Positions 37,596-45,601 of a stretch of 57,124 bases of DNA are shown here, piece after piece. The DNA is from Deltaproteobacteria bacterium. Lineage in GTDB: Bacteria; Desulfobacterota; Binatia; UTPRO1. Where the stretch lies: assembly GCA_020852955.1 (NCBI GenBank), contig JADYZW010000023.1:1-57124 (forward strand), given 5' to 3'. Both the position numbers and the translations under genes were made by a program. The notes beneath the pieces were generated by a model that made no database searches, was not told where the DNA came from, and saw only the letters and a program-made list of their open reading frames with translations. How positions within the stretch are numbered: the stretch's first letter is position 1; each line of letters begins with the position of its first letter.

Positions 37596-39455
37596 CTAGT
37601 CGCTCTTCGCCTTGAACTGCGCCGGGTCGTTCTTGTCGGCCGTGTTGTAGACCGCTTCCCAACATTCGGCGTTCTGGGCGTTCTTCACCTGCACCGTGAC
37701 CGGCAGCGTGAGCGGCAGCGCCGGCGGATCGACGAAGATCCCGAAGCCCTGCAGTTGCACCTTCGCCTTGCCGTCGGGAGCCCCTGGCTTGAGCAGCGCC
37801 TTCTTCACGCCGTCGGGCGTGAGAAACTTGTCGCCGTACCGATAGCTCGTCGGCTTCGCCTTCCAGCACGGCTTGTCGTCGCAGAGCCCGCCCGCCGGCG
37901 CCGCGCGCACCATGAGCGGCTGCGGGTTGCCGGAGCCGTCGTAGAGGCAGATGACGTAGTTCGAGACGCTCACCGGATCGCCGAACTCGCCGAAGGTCGT
38001 CATCTCGCCTCTCCAACTCCACTTCAGCTGGTCCTTCCGGTCCTCGGCCTGGTCCTTGATCTGGAGCGATGCGCCGCCGAGAGGCGTCGCGGCGTGGCAG
38101 CTGCCGGTGACGAGCGGGCCGCACACGTCGATCCGACAGAGCGACGAGCAGCCGTCCCCGTCGTCCACGGGCTCGCACGCGTTCGGGACGCCGGTGAGGC
38201 AGCCGTCGTCGCAGTGCTCGTCAATGCCGGTCGTGCCGTCGCCGCAGCGGTTCTCCCGGTAGGCGACGAGGGTGTCCGGCCCGGACCCGACGACGAACAC
38301 GCCCGCGGTCAGGTCGGGCGGAACGGCGACCGCCTCGGCGCCGCCGAGGACTGCGACGTCGGACACCACCTCCTCGTGGAGCTCCAGGAAGTCGAGCACG
38401 CCGGTCGTGAGGTCGCGCTTGAAGACCGCGAGCCCGTCGTCGCCGCGGCCCGTGACGTAGAGGTATTGATCGGAGGTGCTGGTGGCGAGATCGGACGCGC
38501 CCTTGAAGCCTTTGGCGAGACCCATCCGCCGCTCGGTCTCGAGATAGGTCAGGAGCCCGGTCCCGACGTCGCGGGTGAACGCCACGACGGCGTCGCCGCC
38601 CTGACTCGCCGCATAGACGTGGCCGCCGAAGCCACTCACGATGACGGCGCTCACTGGGGCGAACAGGCGATCGACGCCGGCGACGCCGTCCTGCTCGTGC
38701 TCAAGGTAGGTGAGCGCGCCGGTGCCGGTGTCGCGGTCGAACACCACCACCGTGCCGACGGGGTTGTTGCCGATCGTCACACGCGCGCTCGCATAGACGT
38801 GGTTCCCGTCGGGGCTCACGACGACGCTGGTCGGCCGCTGCAGACCCTGGACGCCGCCGACGCCATTCTGCACTTGGCCGACGAACGTGAGCGTACAGGC
38901 CGGCGGCGTGCGGCTGAAGATCGCGATTGCGTCATCGTCCTCGCCCGCCACGTAGATGTGCTTGCCGTCGAGGCTCACCGTGATGCCGACGGCGTCGCCG
39001 ATGCCGGCGATGCCGCCCGCGTCGTCTTCTTTCACCTCGACGAAGCTGAGGGTGCCGAGAAATCCTGCGCGGGCGAACGCGACGACCGTGCCGGTGCCCG
39101 GACCGGGTGGATTGTCTTCGGTGGCGACGTAGACGCAGTTGCCGTCCGAGGTGTAGTCGACGGCGTTCGGATTGCGGAGCCCGTCGACACCCCCGACCCC
39201 GTCCTCCTCGACCTCGACGAAGGTCAGGACCTGCGTGTCGAGGTCGCGCTGCCAGACCGAGATCGCGTCCTCCTGGTTGCTGACGACGTACACGCTTTCG
39301 TCCTTTACGGCGACGTCCACGGCGCCGCGGAGACCGTTGCTCGCTGGGTTCGTGCCTTGGACGAAGTCGGCGAACTCGAGACCGCCGGCGCGGGCAAGCA
39401 TCGGCACGAGTAGGAAGAGGACGGCGAGCCGAGCTCCGGATCGGACGAGCTGCAT
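37596..39455 (-). CDS. Secreted beta-propeller protein with cysteine-rich linker and shared C-terminal domain
   Basis: A 619-residue exported protein. A signal peptide (MQLVRSGARLAVLFLLVPMLARA) is followed by a seven-bladed propeller of the lactonase/YncE type (about 25-400): repeated blocks such as SPDGNHVYASARV, DGKHIYVAGEDDDAIAIF and STSDQYLYVTGRGDD. Then comes a short cysteine-rich segment (CGDGTTGIDEHCDDGC..., 405-450) and a 150-160-residue C-terminal domain (about 460-619) also found in the proteins at 39,666 and 53,844. ATG 39455 has a GGAGG ribosome site. Substrate binding or surface display is inferred; enzymatic activity is not shown. Confidence 0.8.
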   Translation of the reverse strand: MQLVRSGARLAVLFLLVPMLARAGGLEFADFVQGTNPASNGLRGAVDVAVKDESVYVVSNQEDAISVWQRDLDTQVLTFVEVEEDGVGGVDGLRNPNAVDYTSDGNCVYVATEDNPPGPGTGTVVAFARAGFLGTLSFVEVKEDDAGGIAGIGDAVGITVSLDGKHIYVAGEDDDAIAIFSRTPPACTLTFVGQVQNGVGGVQGLQRPTSVVVSPDGNHVYASARVTIGNNPVGTVVVFDRDTGTGALTYLEHEQDGVAGVDRLFAPVSAVIVSGFGGHVYAASQGGDAVVAFTRDVGTGLLTYLETERRMGLAKGFKGASDLATSTSDQYLYVTGRGDDGLAVFKRDLTTGVLDFLELHEEVVSDVAVLGGAEAVAVPPDLTAGVFVVGSGPDTLVAYRENRCGDGTTGIDEHCDDGCLTGVPNACEPVDDGDGCSSLCRIDVCGPLVTGSCHAATPLGGASLQIKDQAEDRKDQLKWSWRGEMTTFGEFGDPVSVSNYVICLYDGSGNPQPLMVRAAPAGGLCDDKPCWKAKPTSYRYGDKFLTPDGVKKALLKPGAPDGKAKVQLQGFGIFVDPPALPLTLPVTVQVKNAQNAECWEAVYNTADKNDPAQFKAKSD

Positions 39456-39665
39456 GGGGGGCCTCCGGGAGAACGGTATTGGTGGGCCGCGGGACCCACC
39501 GCACGTGATCGCAGACGTTGGCAACGTCGAGGACGGTGCTAACCCGGGCGGCCGTGCGCGATGGCCTCGCCCGTACGAAATCCAGGCTTCCGATCCCGCA
39601 TGCTCACGCCCGGGGGTCGCGAGTCAAGAAAATTCGACGATCTTCCGACGCGGAGCGCCGTGAGC

Positions 39666-40361
39666 TTATCTGACGGCGGCGCGAAACGCGGTGGGCTCGT
39701 TCGTCGTCGGTGCTGGGAACGACGCCTGCCAGCACCCAGCGGTCGCGCTGTTCACGAGCTGGACCGTCACGGGCTTCATGAGCGGCATACTCGCCGGAGC
39801 CGTCGTGGCACCCTTGCCGACGACGCGGATCCTCATCCGGTCGCTCGACTTCCGGGCGAGCTGGACCTGCGTGAGCCCGTTCTTGGTGCTCCGATCGGAG
39901 TATCGAAAGCCGTGTCGCCCGAAGCGCTTCCAACAGGCACCCGTCGTGCAGCTCTGGCCGACGCGTGCCTGCGCCTCGAAGAGCGGTTGTCCGGCGCTGC
40001 CGCCGTCGTAGACGCAGAGCGCATAGCTCGCCCGCGTGAGCGGGTCGGCGAGCTCCTCTGCCGTCGCGAGCGCGCTCTGCCAGCGGAAGTCGAGGGTCGG
40101 GCCGCGGGCGCCGCCGGGACGTAGGACGAGAGACGCCTTGCCCTCCTCCCCTCCCGCAACGTGACAATCGGTCCGCGGCCGGGGACCGCAGAGCTCTGTG
40201 CACCCGAAGCAGCGGTCGGTCGAGTCGCCGGTGTCGTCGGGCGTGCCGTCGTCGCAGAGCTCGCGCGGACCGGCCACGATGCCGTCGCCGCACGCCCGCG
40301 CCTCGCCGCAAACGTCGATCTGGTCCGGGTTCGCGATGTCGGGACAGTTGTCGAGGCAGCA
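39666..40361 (-). pseudogene. C-terminal fragment of a TSP3-like secreted protein with the shared C-terminal domain
   Basis: About 231 residues with no start codon. It opens with a thrombospondin-type-3 motif (CLDNCPDIANPDQIDVC), continues with ACGDGIVAGPRELCDDGTPDDTGD (a myxobacterial-style cysteine repeat) and ends with the ~150-residue domain (YALCVYDG, CTTGACWKRF, PVTVQLVNSATAGCW). The 5' end stops exactly where repeat copy D begins, after a stop codon supplied by the repeat. It is a truncated gene; expression would need a fused or cryptic start. Confidence 0.7.
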
Positions 40362-40443
40362 CTACCCGCCTTTCCGCACCGGCCGGTCGTCCAACCTCCG
40401 AAGTCGGACACGGATCTGTCTTGAACTGCTGTTCGCCACAGCG
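40359..40443 (+). repeat. Dispersed repeat, copy D (type 2 left end)
   Basis: Begins GCACTACCCGCCTTTCCGCACC, contains ACCGGCCGGT (palindrome) and TCCGA-AG-TCGGA (hairpin), and ends CTGCTGTTCGCCACAGCG. The right third is the same as in copies A-C, while the left half matches copy E. It joins the 3' end of bufC to the broken 5' end of the TSP3-like gene. Confidence 0.85.
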
Positions 40444-41315
40444 CCGTTCTTCGCGGTTTCTCCGGGGTCGGCGACAGGGACCGCGATCCACTCCCGGGAG
40501 GCGGTAACGTCCGATGCGCGGGCGTCGACGCGAACGAGGATCTCGTCCTCGACCCAGCGCAGGACGAGTTGAGCGGCATCTCGCGCGGCGCGTTCCGGAT
40601 CGCCGACGAGCGTCTCGAGCGCGGCGCACGTGGCGGCGAAGGTCGCGCCGCTCACGACGGCCTCGAGCGCGCGACGCTCACAGGGGTCCATCGGCGCCTG
40701 GTAGACGGCGTCGCCCTGGCGCCAGATGCGAAGATGCGTCTCGGCGGGCCTGACGCGCGGTGCCGGGCCGTCCGCATCGGCCCAGCACTCGTGGATCGGC
40801 CAGGGCGAGTGGAGAACCAGGAGCGCCGGGATGGGGCGCAGCACGACCTTCGGCCACTCGGAGGCCGGGATCGCCCGTACGTCCTCCATACGCAGAGCCG
40901 GCGCGTCGGCCGCGTCGAAGATGGCGAGCCGCGCCCACTCGAGCCGCGCGAGGTCCGGCAGAAGCGGCCACGGTGCCGTCTCTCGGCACTGCGCGAGGAA
41001 GTCGGCGAACCGCGCCCCCACCCAGCGGACCGATGGGTGCGTCGAAGGGAAGCGCGTCAGGTAGGCGCGCACCACGGACGAGAACAGGTCGTCGCCGAGC
41101 ATCGCGGCGACGCGCGGGTAGTCCTCGCGCAGCACCGTGTGCAGCCGCATCCAGTACATCTGCGCGTAAACGTCGAGGCGATCCCCGGGCGCTTGCCGTG
41201 CGTCGCCGTCGACGACGCGGAGGAGCGCCGGGTCGAAGCTTCCCGACGCCTCCGGACCCGGCGCCGTCGCGATCGAGCGGAGGAAGGCCGTCTGGAGATC
41301 ACGCAGAGCGCGCAC
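40362..41315 (-). CDS. bufC: BufC-like protein (DUF2063, HvfC/BufC N-terminal domain)
   Basis: A 317-residue partner of the MNIO enzyme BufB. The N-terminal domain (about 1-120) is typical: LRDLQTAFLRSIA, RLDVYAQMYWMRLHTVLREDYP and FLAQCRETAPWPLLPDLARLEW. BufC proteins are thought to bind the precursor and present it to BufB. The start is GTG 41315, overlapping the bufB 3' end by 17 bp, so the two are translationally coupled. The final ~27 residues (from about AVANSSSRQ) are encoded by repeat copy D, so the native C-terminus may have been replaced. Confidence 0.82.
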   Translation of the reverse strand: MRALRDLQTAFLRSIATAPGPEASGSFDPALLRVVDGDARQAPGDRLDVYAQMYWMRLHTVLREDYPRVAAMLGDDLFSSVVRAYLTRFPSTHPSVRWVGARFADFLAQCRETAPWPLLPDLARLEWARLAIFDAADAPALRMEDVRAIPASEWPKVVLRPIPALLVLHSPWPIHECWADADGPAPRVRPAETHLRIWRQGDAVYQAPMDPCERRALEAVVSGATFAATCAALETLVGDPERAARDAAQLVLRWVEDEILVRVDARASDVTASREWIAVPVADPGETAKNGAVANSSSRQIRVRLRRLDDRPVRKGG

Positions 41316-42147
41316 GGCGTTCTCCCACGACTTCCGTCTCGACGGCGCGGGCGAGCTCGGCCTCGGCGCAGAGCACGTCCCACTCCGGAACGTGATCGTC
41401 CCATTCGACCAGCGTCGAGACGGGCCCGAAGCAGCGCACCGCCAGGCGATAGAGATCCCAGACCGCGGGTACGACCGGACCGTCGTGCGTGTCGATCAGC
41501 CGCGTGTCCGTCTCGCTGTGCCCGGCCAGGTGAATCTGGCCGACGCGTGCCGGCCGCAACGCGCGGACGTACGCCGCGGCGTCGAATCCGTGGTTCACGC
41601 TGCTGACGTAGACGTTGTTGACGTCGAGCAGAATGCCGCAGTCGGCGCGCTCGGCGAGCGCGCTCAGGAACTCCCACTCGGGCATGGTCGAGTGGGAGAA
41701 GGTCAGATAGCTGGAGACGTTCTCGACGAGAATCTGCCTGCCCAGCCGATCCTGCACGCGCCGGGCGCGCTCGACGACGTGGCGGAGCGCCTCCTCGGTG
41801 AACGGCAGGGGCAGGAGATCGTGCGCGTAGTGGCCACCGACACTGCCCCAGCACAGGTGGTCCGACACCCAAGACGGCTCGCAACGCTGGATGAGCGTCT
41901 TCAGCTCGCGGAGATAGCTCTCGTTCAGCGGATCCACCGATCCGAGCGAGAGCGAGACGCCGTGCAGCACCACCGGTGCGAGCGCGCGCGCGTGCTCGAG
42001 CACGGTGAGCGGCCGGCCGCCGGGAACCATGAAGTTTTCGGAGATCGCCTCGAACCAGTCGACGGATGCGGTTCCGTCGAGCACGCGCGGGTAATGCGAG
42101 GTGCGGAGGCCGACTCCGTGACCGAGATGCAGGACGTCGATCGCCAA
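41299..42147 (-). CDS. bufB: BufB-like MNIO family (DUF692) peptide-modifying enzyme
   Basis: A 282-residue member of the multinuclear non-heme iron oxidase family, which modifies cysteines in ribosomally made peptides (e.g. to oxazolone-thioamide or related metal-binding groups). The TIM-barrel metal-site residues can be seen in VLHGVSLSLGS, WVSDHLCWGS, LVENVSSY, LLDVNNVYV, IHLAGHSE, DTHDG and LVEWDDHVPEWD. The start is TTG 42147, supported by AAGGAG seven bases upstream. It lies between the precursor gene and bufC, the usual order of a bufferin locus. Confidence 0.9.
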   Translation of the reverse strand: MAIDVLHLGHGVGLRTSHYPRVLDGTASVDWFEAISENFMVPGGRPLTVLEHARALAPVVLHGVSLSLGSVDPLNESYLRELKTLIQRCEPSWVSDHLCWGSVGGHYAHDLLPLPFTEEALRHVVERARRVQDRLGRQILVENVSSYLTFSHSTMPEWEFLSALAERADCGILLDVNNVYVSSVNHGFDAAAYVRALRPARVGQIHLAGHSETDTRLIDTHDGPVVPAVWDLYRLAVRCFGPVSTLVEWDDHVPEWDVLCAEAELARAVETEVVGERRARSA

Positions 42148-42170
42148 ACGAAGACTCCTTCCAGCGGGAC

Positions 42171-42198
42171 GAGGCGCCCCGGAATCCCGGAGCGCCTC
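42171..42198 (-). promoter_or_regulatory. Strong intergenic hairpin between bufA and bufB
   Basis: In the transcribed sense the sequence reads GAGGCGC-T-CCGG, loop GATT, CCGG-G-GCGCCTC: a 12-bp stem with a single T-G wobble. There is no U run after it, so it is not a classic terminator. It could act as an attenuator or 3' stabiliser that lets the precursor be made in excess over the enzyme. Confidence 0.6.
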
Positions 42199-42208
42199 GC
42201 GTCGCGTC

Positions 42209-42478
42209 CTACTTGGCCGGATGCGGCGCCGGTACGACCTTGCCGCCCTTGGCCTCGCAGTCCTTGGCCGTGCTCTTCACGACGCCCTGACCCTTGCAGC
42301 CGTTCTTGCCGCCGCACGCGTTGCCAGCGCCCGCACAGGCCCCGTGCCCCTTGCAGGCGTTGATGCCGGAGCAATAGACGTCGCCCCCCGACTTTTCGTC
42401 CGCCCGGGCCGCGAGCGCACCCGAGAGCATCAGGCTCGCCGCTGCACCGGCAATCAGCATTCCCTTCGTGAGGTTCAT
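42209..42478 (-). CDS. bufA: Bufferin-type precursor peptide (BufA2-like periplasmic metallophore)
   Basis: An 89-residue precursor: signal peptide 1-26 (ending ALAARA), then DEKSGGDVYC and a core with six cysteines (36, 42, 48, 55, 61, 74) in the repeated pattern CxGxNACKGxGxC-like CAGAGNACGGKNGCKGQG. The pattern and signal peptide fit the BufA2 group, whose members are thought to bind copper or other metals after modification by BufB/BufC. ATG 42478 has a GGAGAGG ribosome site. The name is by pattern and neighbours, not by a search. Confidence 0.8.
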   Translation of the reverse strand: MNLTKGMLIAGAAASLMLSGALAARADEKSGGDVYCSGINACKGHGACAGAGNACGGKNGCKGQGVVKSTAKDCEAKGGKVVPAPHPAK

Positions 42479-42526
42479 GACCTCTCCTTTCGTTCGTGTG
42501 GCGTCTCGTGACGCCGTGGGATCGTC

Positions 42527-42598
42527 GGTGAGATGCCGGGCGTGGCGGGAGGGTGCGCCGCGACGCCCGGAACCTCGATGCGCCGACGGCATCTCACC
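42527..42598. promoter_or_regulatory. Long inverted repeat in the bufA/ndh divergent region
   Basis: GGTGAGATGCCG (42,527-42,538) and its exact complement CGGCATCTCACC (42,587-42,598) flank 48 bases, with a nested GGGCGT...ACGCCC pair. The right arm ends 3 bases before the ATG at 42,602 and covers the place where its ribosome site should be. As DNA this may be an operator; as RNA it may fold and hide the start. Confidence 0.5.
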
Positions 42599-42601
42599 CG
42601 C

Positions 42602-43939
42602 ATGGAACAGGACACGCCCAAACGGGTGCTGATCGTCGGCGGTGGGTTCGGCGGCATCTACGCCGCGGTCGAGCTCGATCGCCTGCTGAAGCGCGACCCC
42701 AGCGTCGAGGTGACGGTCGTGAACCGCGACAACTTCTTCCTCTTCACTCCGATGCTGCACGAGGTGGCGGCGAGCGATCTCGACATCACGCACATCGTGA
42801 ACCCGGTCCGGAAGCTCGTCCGCAAGGTGGGCTTCTTCGACGGCGACGTCGTCGACGTCGATCTGGAAGGACGGGAAGTCGTCGTCGCCCACGGCGCCGA
42901 CGGGCACACCCACCGCCTGGGCTACGACCACCTCGTGGTCGCGCTCGGGTCGATCACGAACTTCTTCGCCCTCCCGGGGCTCGAGGAGCGCGCGCTGACG
43001 ATGAAGTCGCTGGGCGACGCGATCGCGCTCCGGAACCGGTTGATCGCGCTCCTCGAGGAGGCGGACACGGAATGCTGCGCCGACATCCGCGGGCGCCTGC
43101 TGACGTTCGTCGTCGCGGGCGGCGGGTTCGCGGGCGTCGAGACCATCGCCGGTATCAACGACTTCGTGCGCGACGCCCTCCGGTACTACCCGAACCTGAG
43201 CGAGGACATGATCCGCATGGTGCTCGTGCACCCTGGAGAGGTGATCCTGCCCGAGCTCTCCGAGTCTCTCGGCCGCTACGCCGAGCGAAAGCTCGCCGCG
43301 CGCAACGTCGAGATCCGCGCCGCCACCAAGGTCGCGGCGGTCACCGACGACACCGTCACGCTGACGGACGGTACGGTGCTCGACGCGAGCACGGTCATCT
43401 GGACGGCCGGTACCACGCCGAATCCTCTGCTCGGCACGTTGCCCTGCGGGAAGGAGCGCGGTCGCATCCGCGTCGACGCGAACCTCGCGGTGCCGGGATG
43501 GCCGGGGGTATGGGCGCTCGGCGACTGCGCGCTCGTTCCCGTCGGCGACACGGGTGCGTTCCATCCGCCGACGGCGCAGCACGCGATCCGCCAGGGGAAG
43601 TGCCTCGCCCGCAACGTCGTCGCGGAGATCCGGGGTCGGAAGAAGCGACCCTTCGCGTTCCGTACGATCGGGCAGCTGGCGTCACTCGGCCGGCGGACGG
43701 GCGTCGCACAGATCTTCGGTATCAACTTTTCCGGCTTCGTCGCGTGGTGGCTCTGGCGGACAATCTACCTCGCCAAGCTGCCGCGCTTCGAGAAGAAGCT
43801 ACGGGTCGCGCTCGACTGGACGCTCGACGTTCTCTTCTCGAAGGACCTCGTGAAGCTCACGACCCGCGGCGAGACGATCGTGCGGCCGCCACGCTCCGCG
43901 AGCGCCGTGCCGACCGAGCCCGTCTCGCTGCACGCCTGA
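42602..43939 (+). CDS. ndh: NDH-2-like NAD(P)H:quinone oxidoreductase (FAD-dependent)
   Basis: A 445-residue type II NADH dehydrogenase-like flavoprotein. The FAD-binding GGGFGGIYAAVEL motif (about residues 13-25) follows RVLIVG. A second nucleotide motif, VVAGGGFAGVET, lies near residue 178, and VWALGDCAL is the FAD-phosphate/flavin signature near 302. Membrane association via the C-terminal amphipathic region (GFVAWWLWRTIYLAKLPRFEKKLRVALDW) is typical of NDH-2. The ATG at 42602 is chosen because it starts the conserved region; a longer frame upstream (from 42533) is possible. It is followed 17 bp later by doxX, so they probably form an operon, divergent from bufABC. Confidence 0.85.
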   Translation: MEQDTPKRVLIVGGGFGGIYAAVELDRLLKRDPSVEVTVVNRDNFFLFTPMLHEVAASDLDITHIVNPVRKLVRKVGFFDGDVVDVDLEGREVVVAHGADGHTHRLGYDHLVVALGSITNFFALPGLEERALTMKSLGDAIALRNRLIALLEEADTECCADIRGRLLTFVVAGGGFAGVETIAGINDFVRDALRYYPNLSEDMIRMVLVHPGEVILPELSESLGRYAERKLAARNVEIRAATKVAAVTDDTVTLTDGTVLDASTVIWTAGTTPNPLLGTLPCGKERGRIRVDANLAVPGWPGVWALGDCALVPVGDTGAFHPPTAQHAIRQGKCLARNVVAEIRGRKKRPFAFRTIGQLASLGRRTGVAQIFGINFSGFVAWWLWRTIYLAKLPRFEKKLRVALDWTLDVLFSKDLVKLTTRGETIVRPPRSASAVPTEPVSLHA

Positions 43940-43956
43940 CCGAAAGGAACCGATCG

Positions 43957-44484
43957 ATGGAATCGATGCTCCCCACGTTGTTCGCCCTCCGCCGCCTGAT
44001 CCTCGCCGTCGCGGAGTGTCTCGCTTGGTTGCCGCCTACCTTGGCGCGGTTCACCGTCGGGTGGATCTTCTTCTGGTCGGGGTGGGGGAAGCTCCACGAT
44101 CTCGACAGCGTGATCCAGTTCTTCGCCGAGCTCGGCATTCCGCACCCGGAGCTCCAGGCACCCTTCGCCTCCGGCAACGAGCTCGTCTGCGGCGCGCTGC
44201 TCTTGGTCGGGCTCTGCACGCGCCTCGCGACCGTGCCGATGATCATCGTCATGATCGTGGCGCTCGCCACGGCGCAACGCGAGAACGTGGCCGGCCTCGG
44301 CGATCTCTTCGGGCTCGTCGAGTATCTCTACATCGCGCTGCTCGTGTGGATCGGGATCACCGGTCCGGGTCCGCTCTCCGTGGACGCGCTGCTCGTGCGG
44401 CTGTTCGGGGATGGCGCCGCGGCGCTGCCGGATGCTCGCCCGGCGTCGGCGATCGGCCGCTACGAACGCGCGGCCCGGGTCTGA
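43957..44484 (+). CDS. doxX: DoxX-family membrane protein
   Basis: A 175-residue membrane protein with four hydrophobic segments. ARFTVGWIFFWSGWGKLHDLDSVIQFFAELGIP, ASGNELVCGALLLVGLCTRLAT and the following segments are DoxX-typical. DoxX proteins often sit beside MNIO/bufferin loci and NDH-2-like genes, possibly linking redox metabolism to metal or oxidative stress. Its 3' end overlaps the convergent STAS-ECF gene by 25 bp. Its exact biochemical role is not established. Confidence 0.85.
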   Translation: MESMLPTLFALRRLILAVAECLAWLPPTLARFTVGWIFFWSGWGKLHDLDSVIQFFAELGIPHPELQAPFASGNELVCGALLLVGLCTRLATVPMIIVMIVALATAQRENVAGLGDLFGLVEYLYIALLVWIGITGPGPLSVDALLVRLFGDGAAALPDARPASAIGRYERAARV

Positions 44485-45377
44485 CCCGCTGCGCTCGCGC
44501 GGGTTTCCGCGAGCTCGCGGGCGAGCAGGGTGCGGAGCGCGTGGCGGGCGCGGTGCAAGCGGCTCTTCACCGCGCTCACCGTCATGCCGAGCTCGGCGGC
44601 GGTCTCTTCGCCGCCGAGCTCTTCGATGTCGCGGAGCAGCAGGACCGTCCGATACGCCTCCGGCAGCAGGTCGATGCACTTCCGAACGGCGGCGCGGATC
44701 TCGTGCCGCTCGTAAGCGTCGCTCGGGGTGTCGATCGGCTCCACGTCGCTCGCCCAGTGGCCGGTCTCGTCGAAGCTCGGGAGCAGCTCCTCGAGCGAGC
44801 TCTCCGGCTTTCGGCGCCGACTGCGAAGCCGCATGAGCGCGGCGTTCACGACGATCCGGTGCAGCCACGTCGACACCTTCGCGTCGCCGTGGAAGCGCTC
44901 GCAGGCTTTGAACGCGGACGTGAAGGCTTCCTGTACGGCGTCGCGCGCTTCCTCCTCGTTTCGCAGCATGCGCCGCGCGACCGCCAGCATCCGGCCCGCG
45001 TACCGCCGGGTCATCTCCTCGAAGGCGGAGTCGTCGCCCCGCCGGAGCCGGTCGAGCAGTGCGCCGTCGAGATCGTCGTCGTCGGGGACGGCGTCGCGGG
45101 TGCGCTGTCCGGGTGCGTAGGTCCGCAAGATCTCGTTCACGAAGGGCGACGACCCGACGACGGTCGCGCCCCGTTCGACGAGCGTGGCGACGACGTGCGC
45201 GCCGTCGGCGTCGACGAAGCTCACGCCCGAGAGGTCGAGCAGGAGCGGCCGCCCTTCGGCGAGGCCCGCCCCACAGGCACGGGTCAGCTCGTCGGTCGTC
45301 TTGTGGTGGATCCGACCCTCGACGTGCAGTCGCGTCGGCGTTTCGTGGTCGCCCGGAAGGCGCGTGATCTTGATCAT
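44460..45377 (-). CDS. STAS domain-ECF sigma factor fusion
   Basis: A 305-residue protein with two domains not usually fused. Residues 1-90 look like a STAS domain (RPLLLDLSGVSFVDADGAHVVATLVERGATVVG), in which the DSSG phosphorylation loop of SpoIIAA-type anti-anti-sigma factors reads DADG (56-59), so the phospho-serine is absent. After an acidic link (DDDDLDGALL, 99-108), residues 110-295 form an ECF sigma factor: region 2 (FEEMTRRYAGRMLAVARRML, DAVQEAFTSAFKA) and region 4 (LLPEAYRTVLLLRDIEELGGEETAAELGMTVSAVKSRLHRARHAL). ATG 45377 is the first plausible start before the STAS domain; the frame upstream is noise. It is divergent from a zinc-finger anti-sigma-like gene. Confidence 0.82.
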   Translation of the reverse strand: MIKITRLPGDHETPTRLHVEGRIHHKTTDELTRACGAGLAEGRPLLLDLSGVSFVDADGAHVVATLVERGATVVGSSPFVNEILRTYAPGQRTRDAVPDDDDLDGALLDRLRRGDDSAFEEMTRRYAGRMLAVARRMLRNEEEARDAVQEAFTSAFKACERFHGDAKVSTWLHRIVVNAALMRLRSRRRKPESSLEELLPSFDETGHWASDVEPIDTPSDAYERHEIRAAVRKCIDLLPEAYRTVLLLRDIEELGGEETAAELGMTVSAVKSRLHRARHALRTLLARELAETRASAAGQTRAARS

Positions 45378-45601
45378 GCCGGACGAGAGAGCAACGTGCG
45401 TACCGGCACACCTGTCGAGCCCGATCACGCGCAAGTCAGCGAAAAGGAACGGGACGACCCTGGGGAGGTGTTCGCGACCTTTCACGGCGCCCCGCGACAT
45501 CTCGCGGATCCACGAAGGGCGCTCGATCCCGCGCGATGCCGAGGCGAATCCGATGCGGATCGGCGGCATCGAAAGGCCCGAGGTACGAATGGCGTGTCGG
45601 C

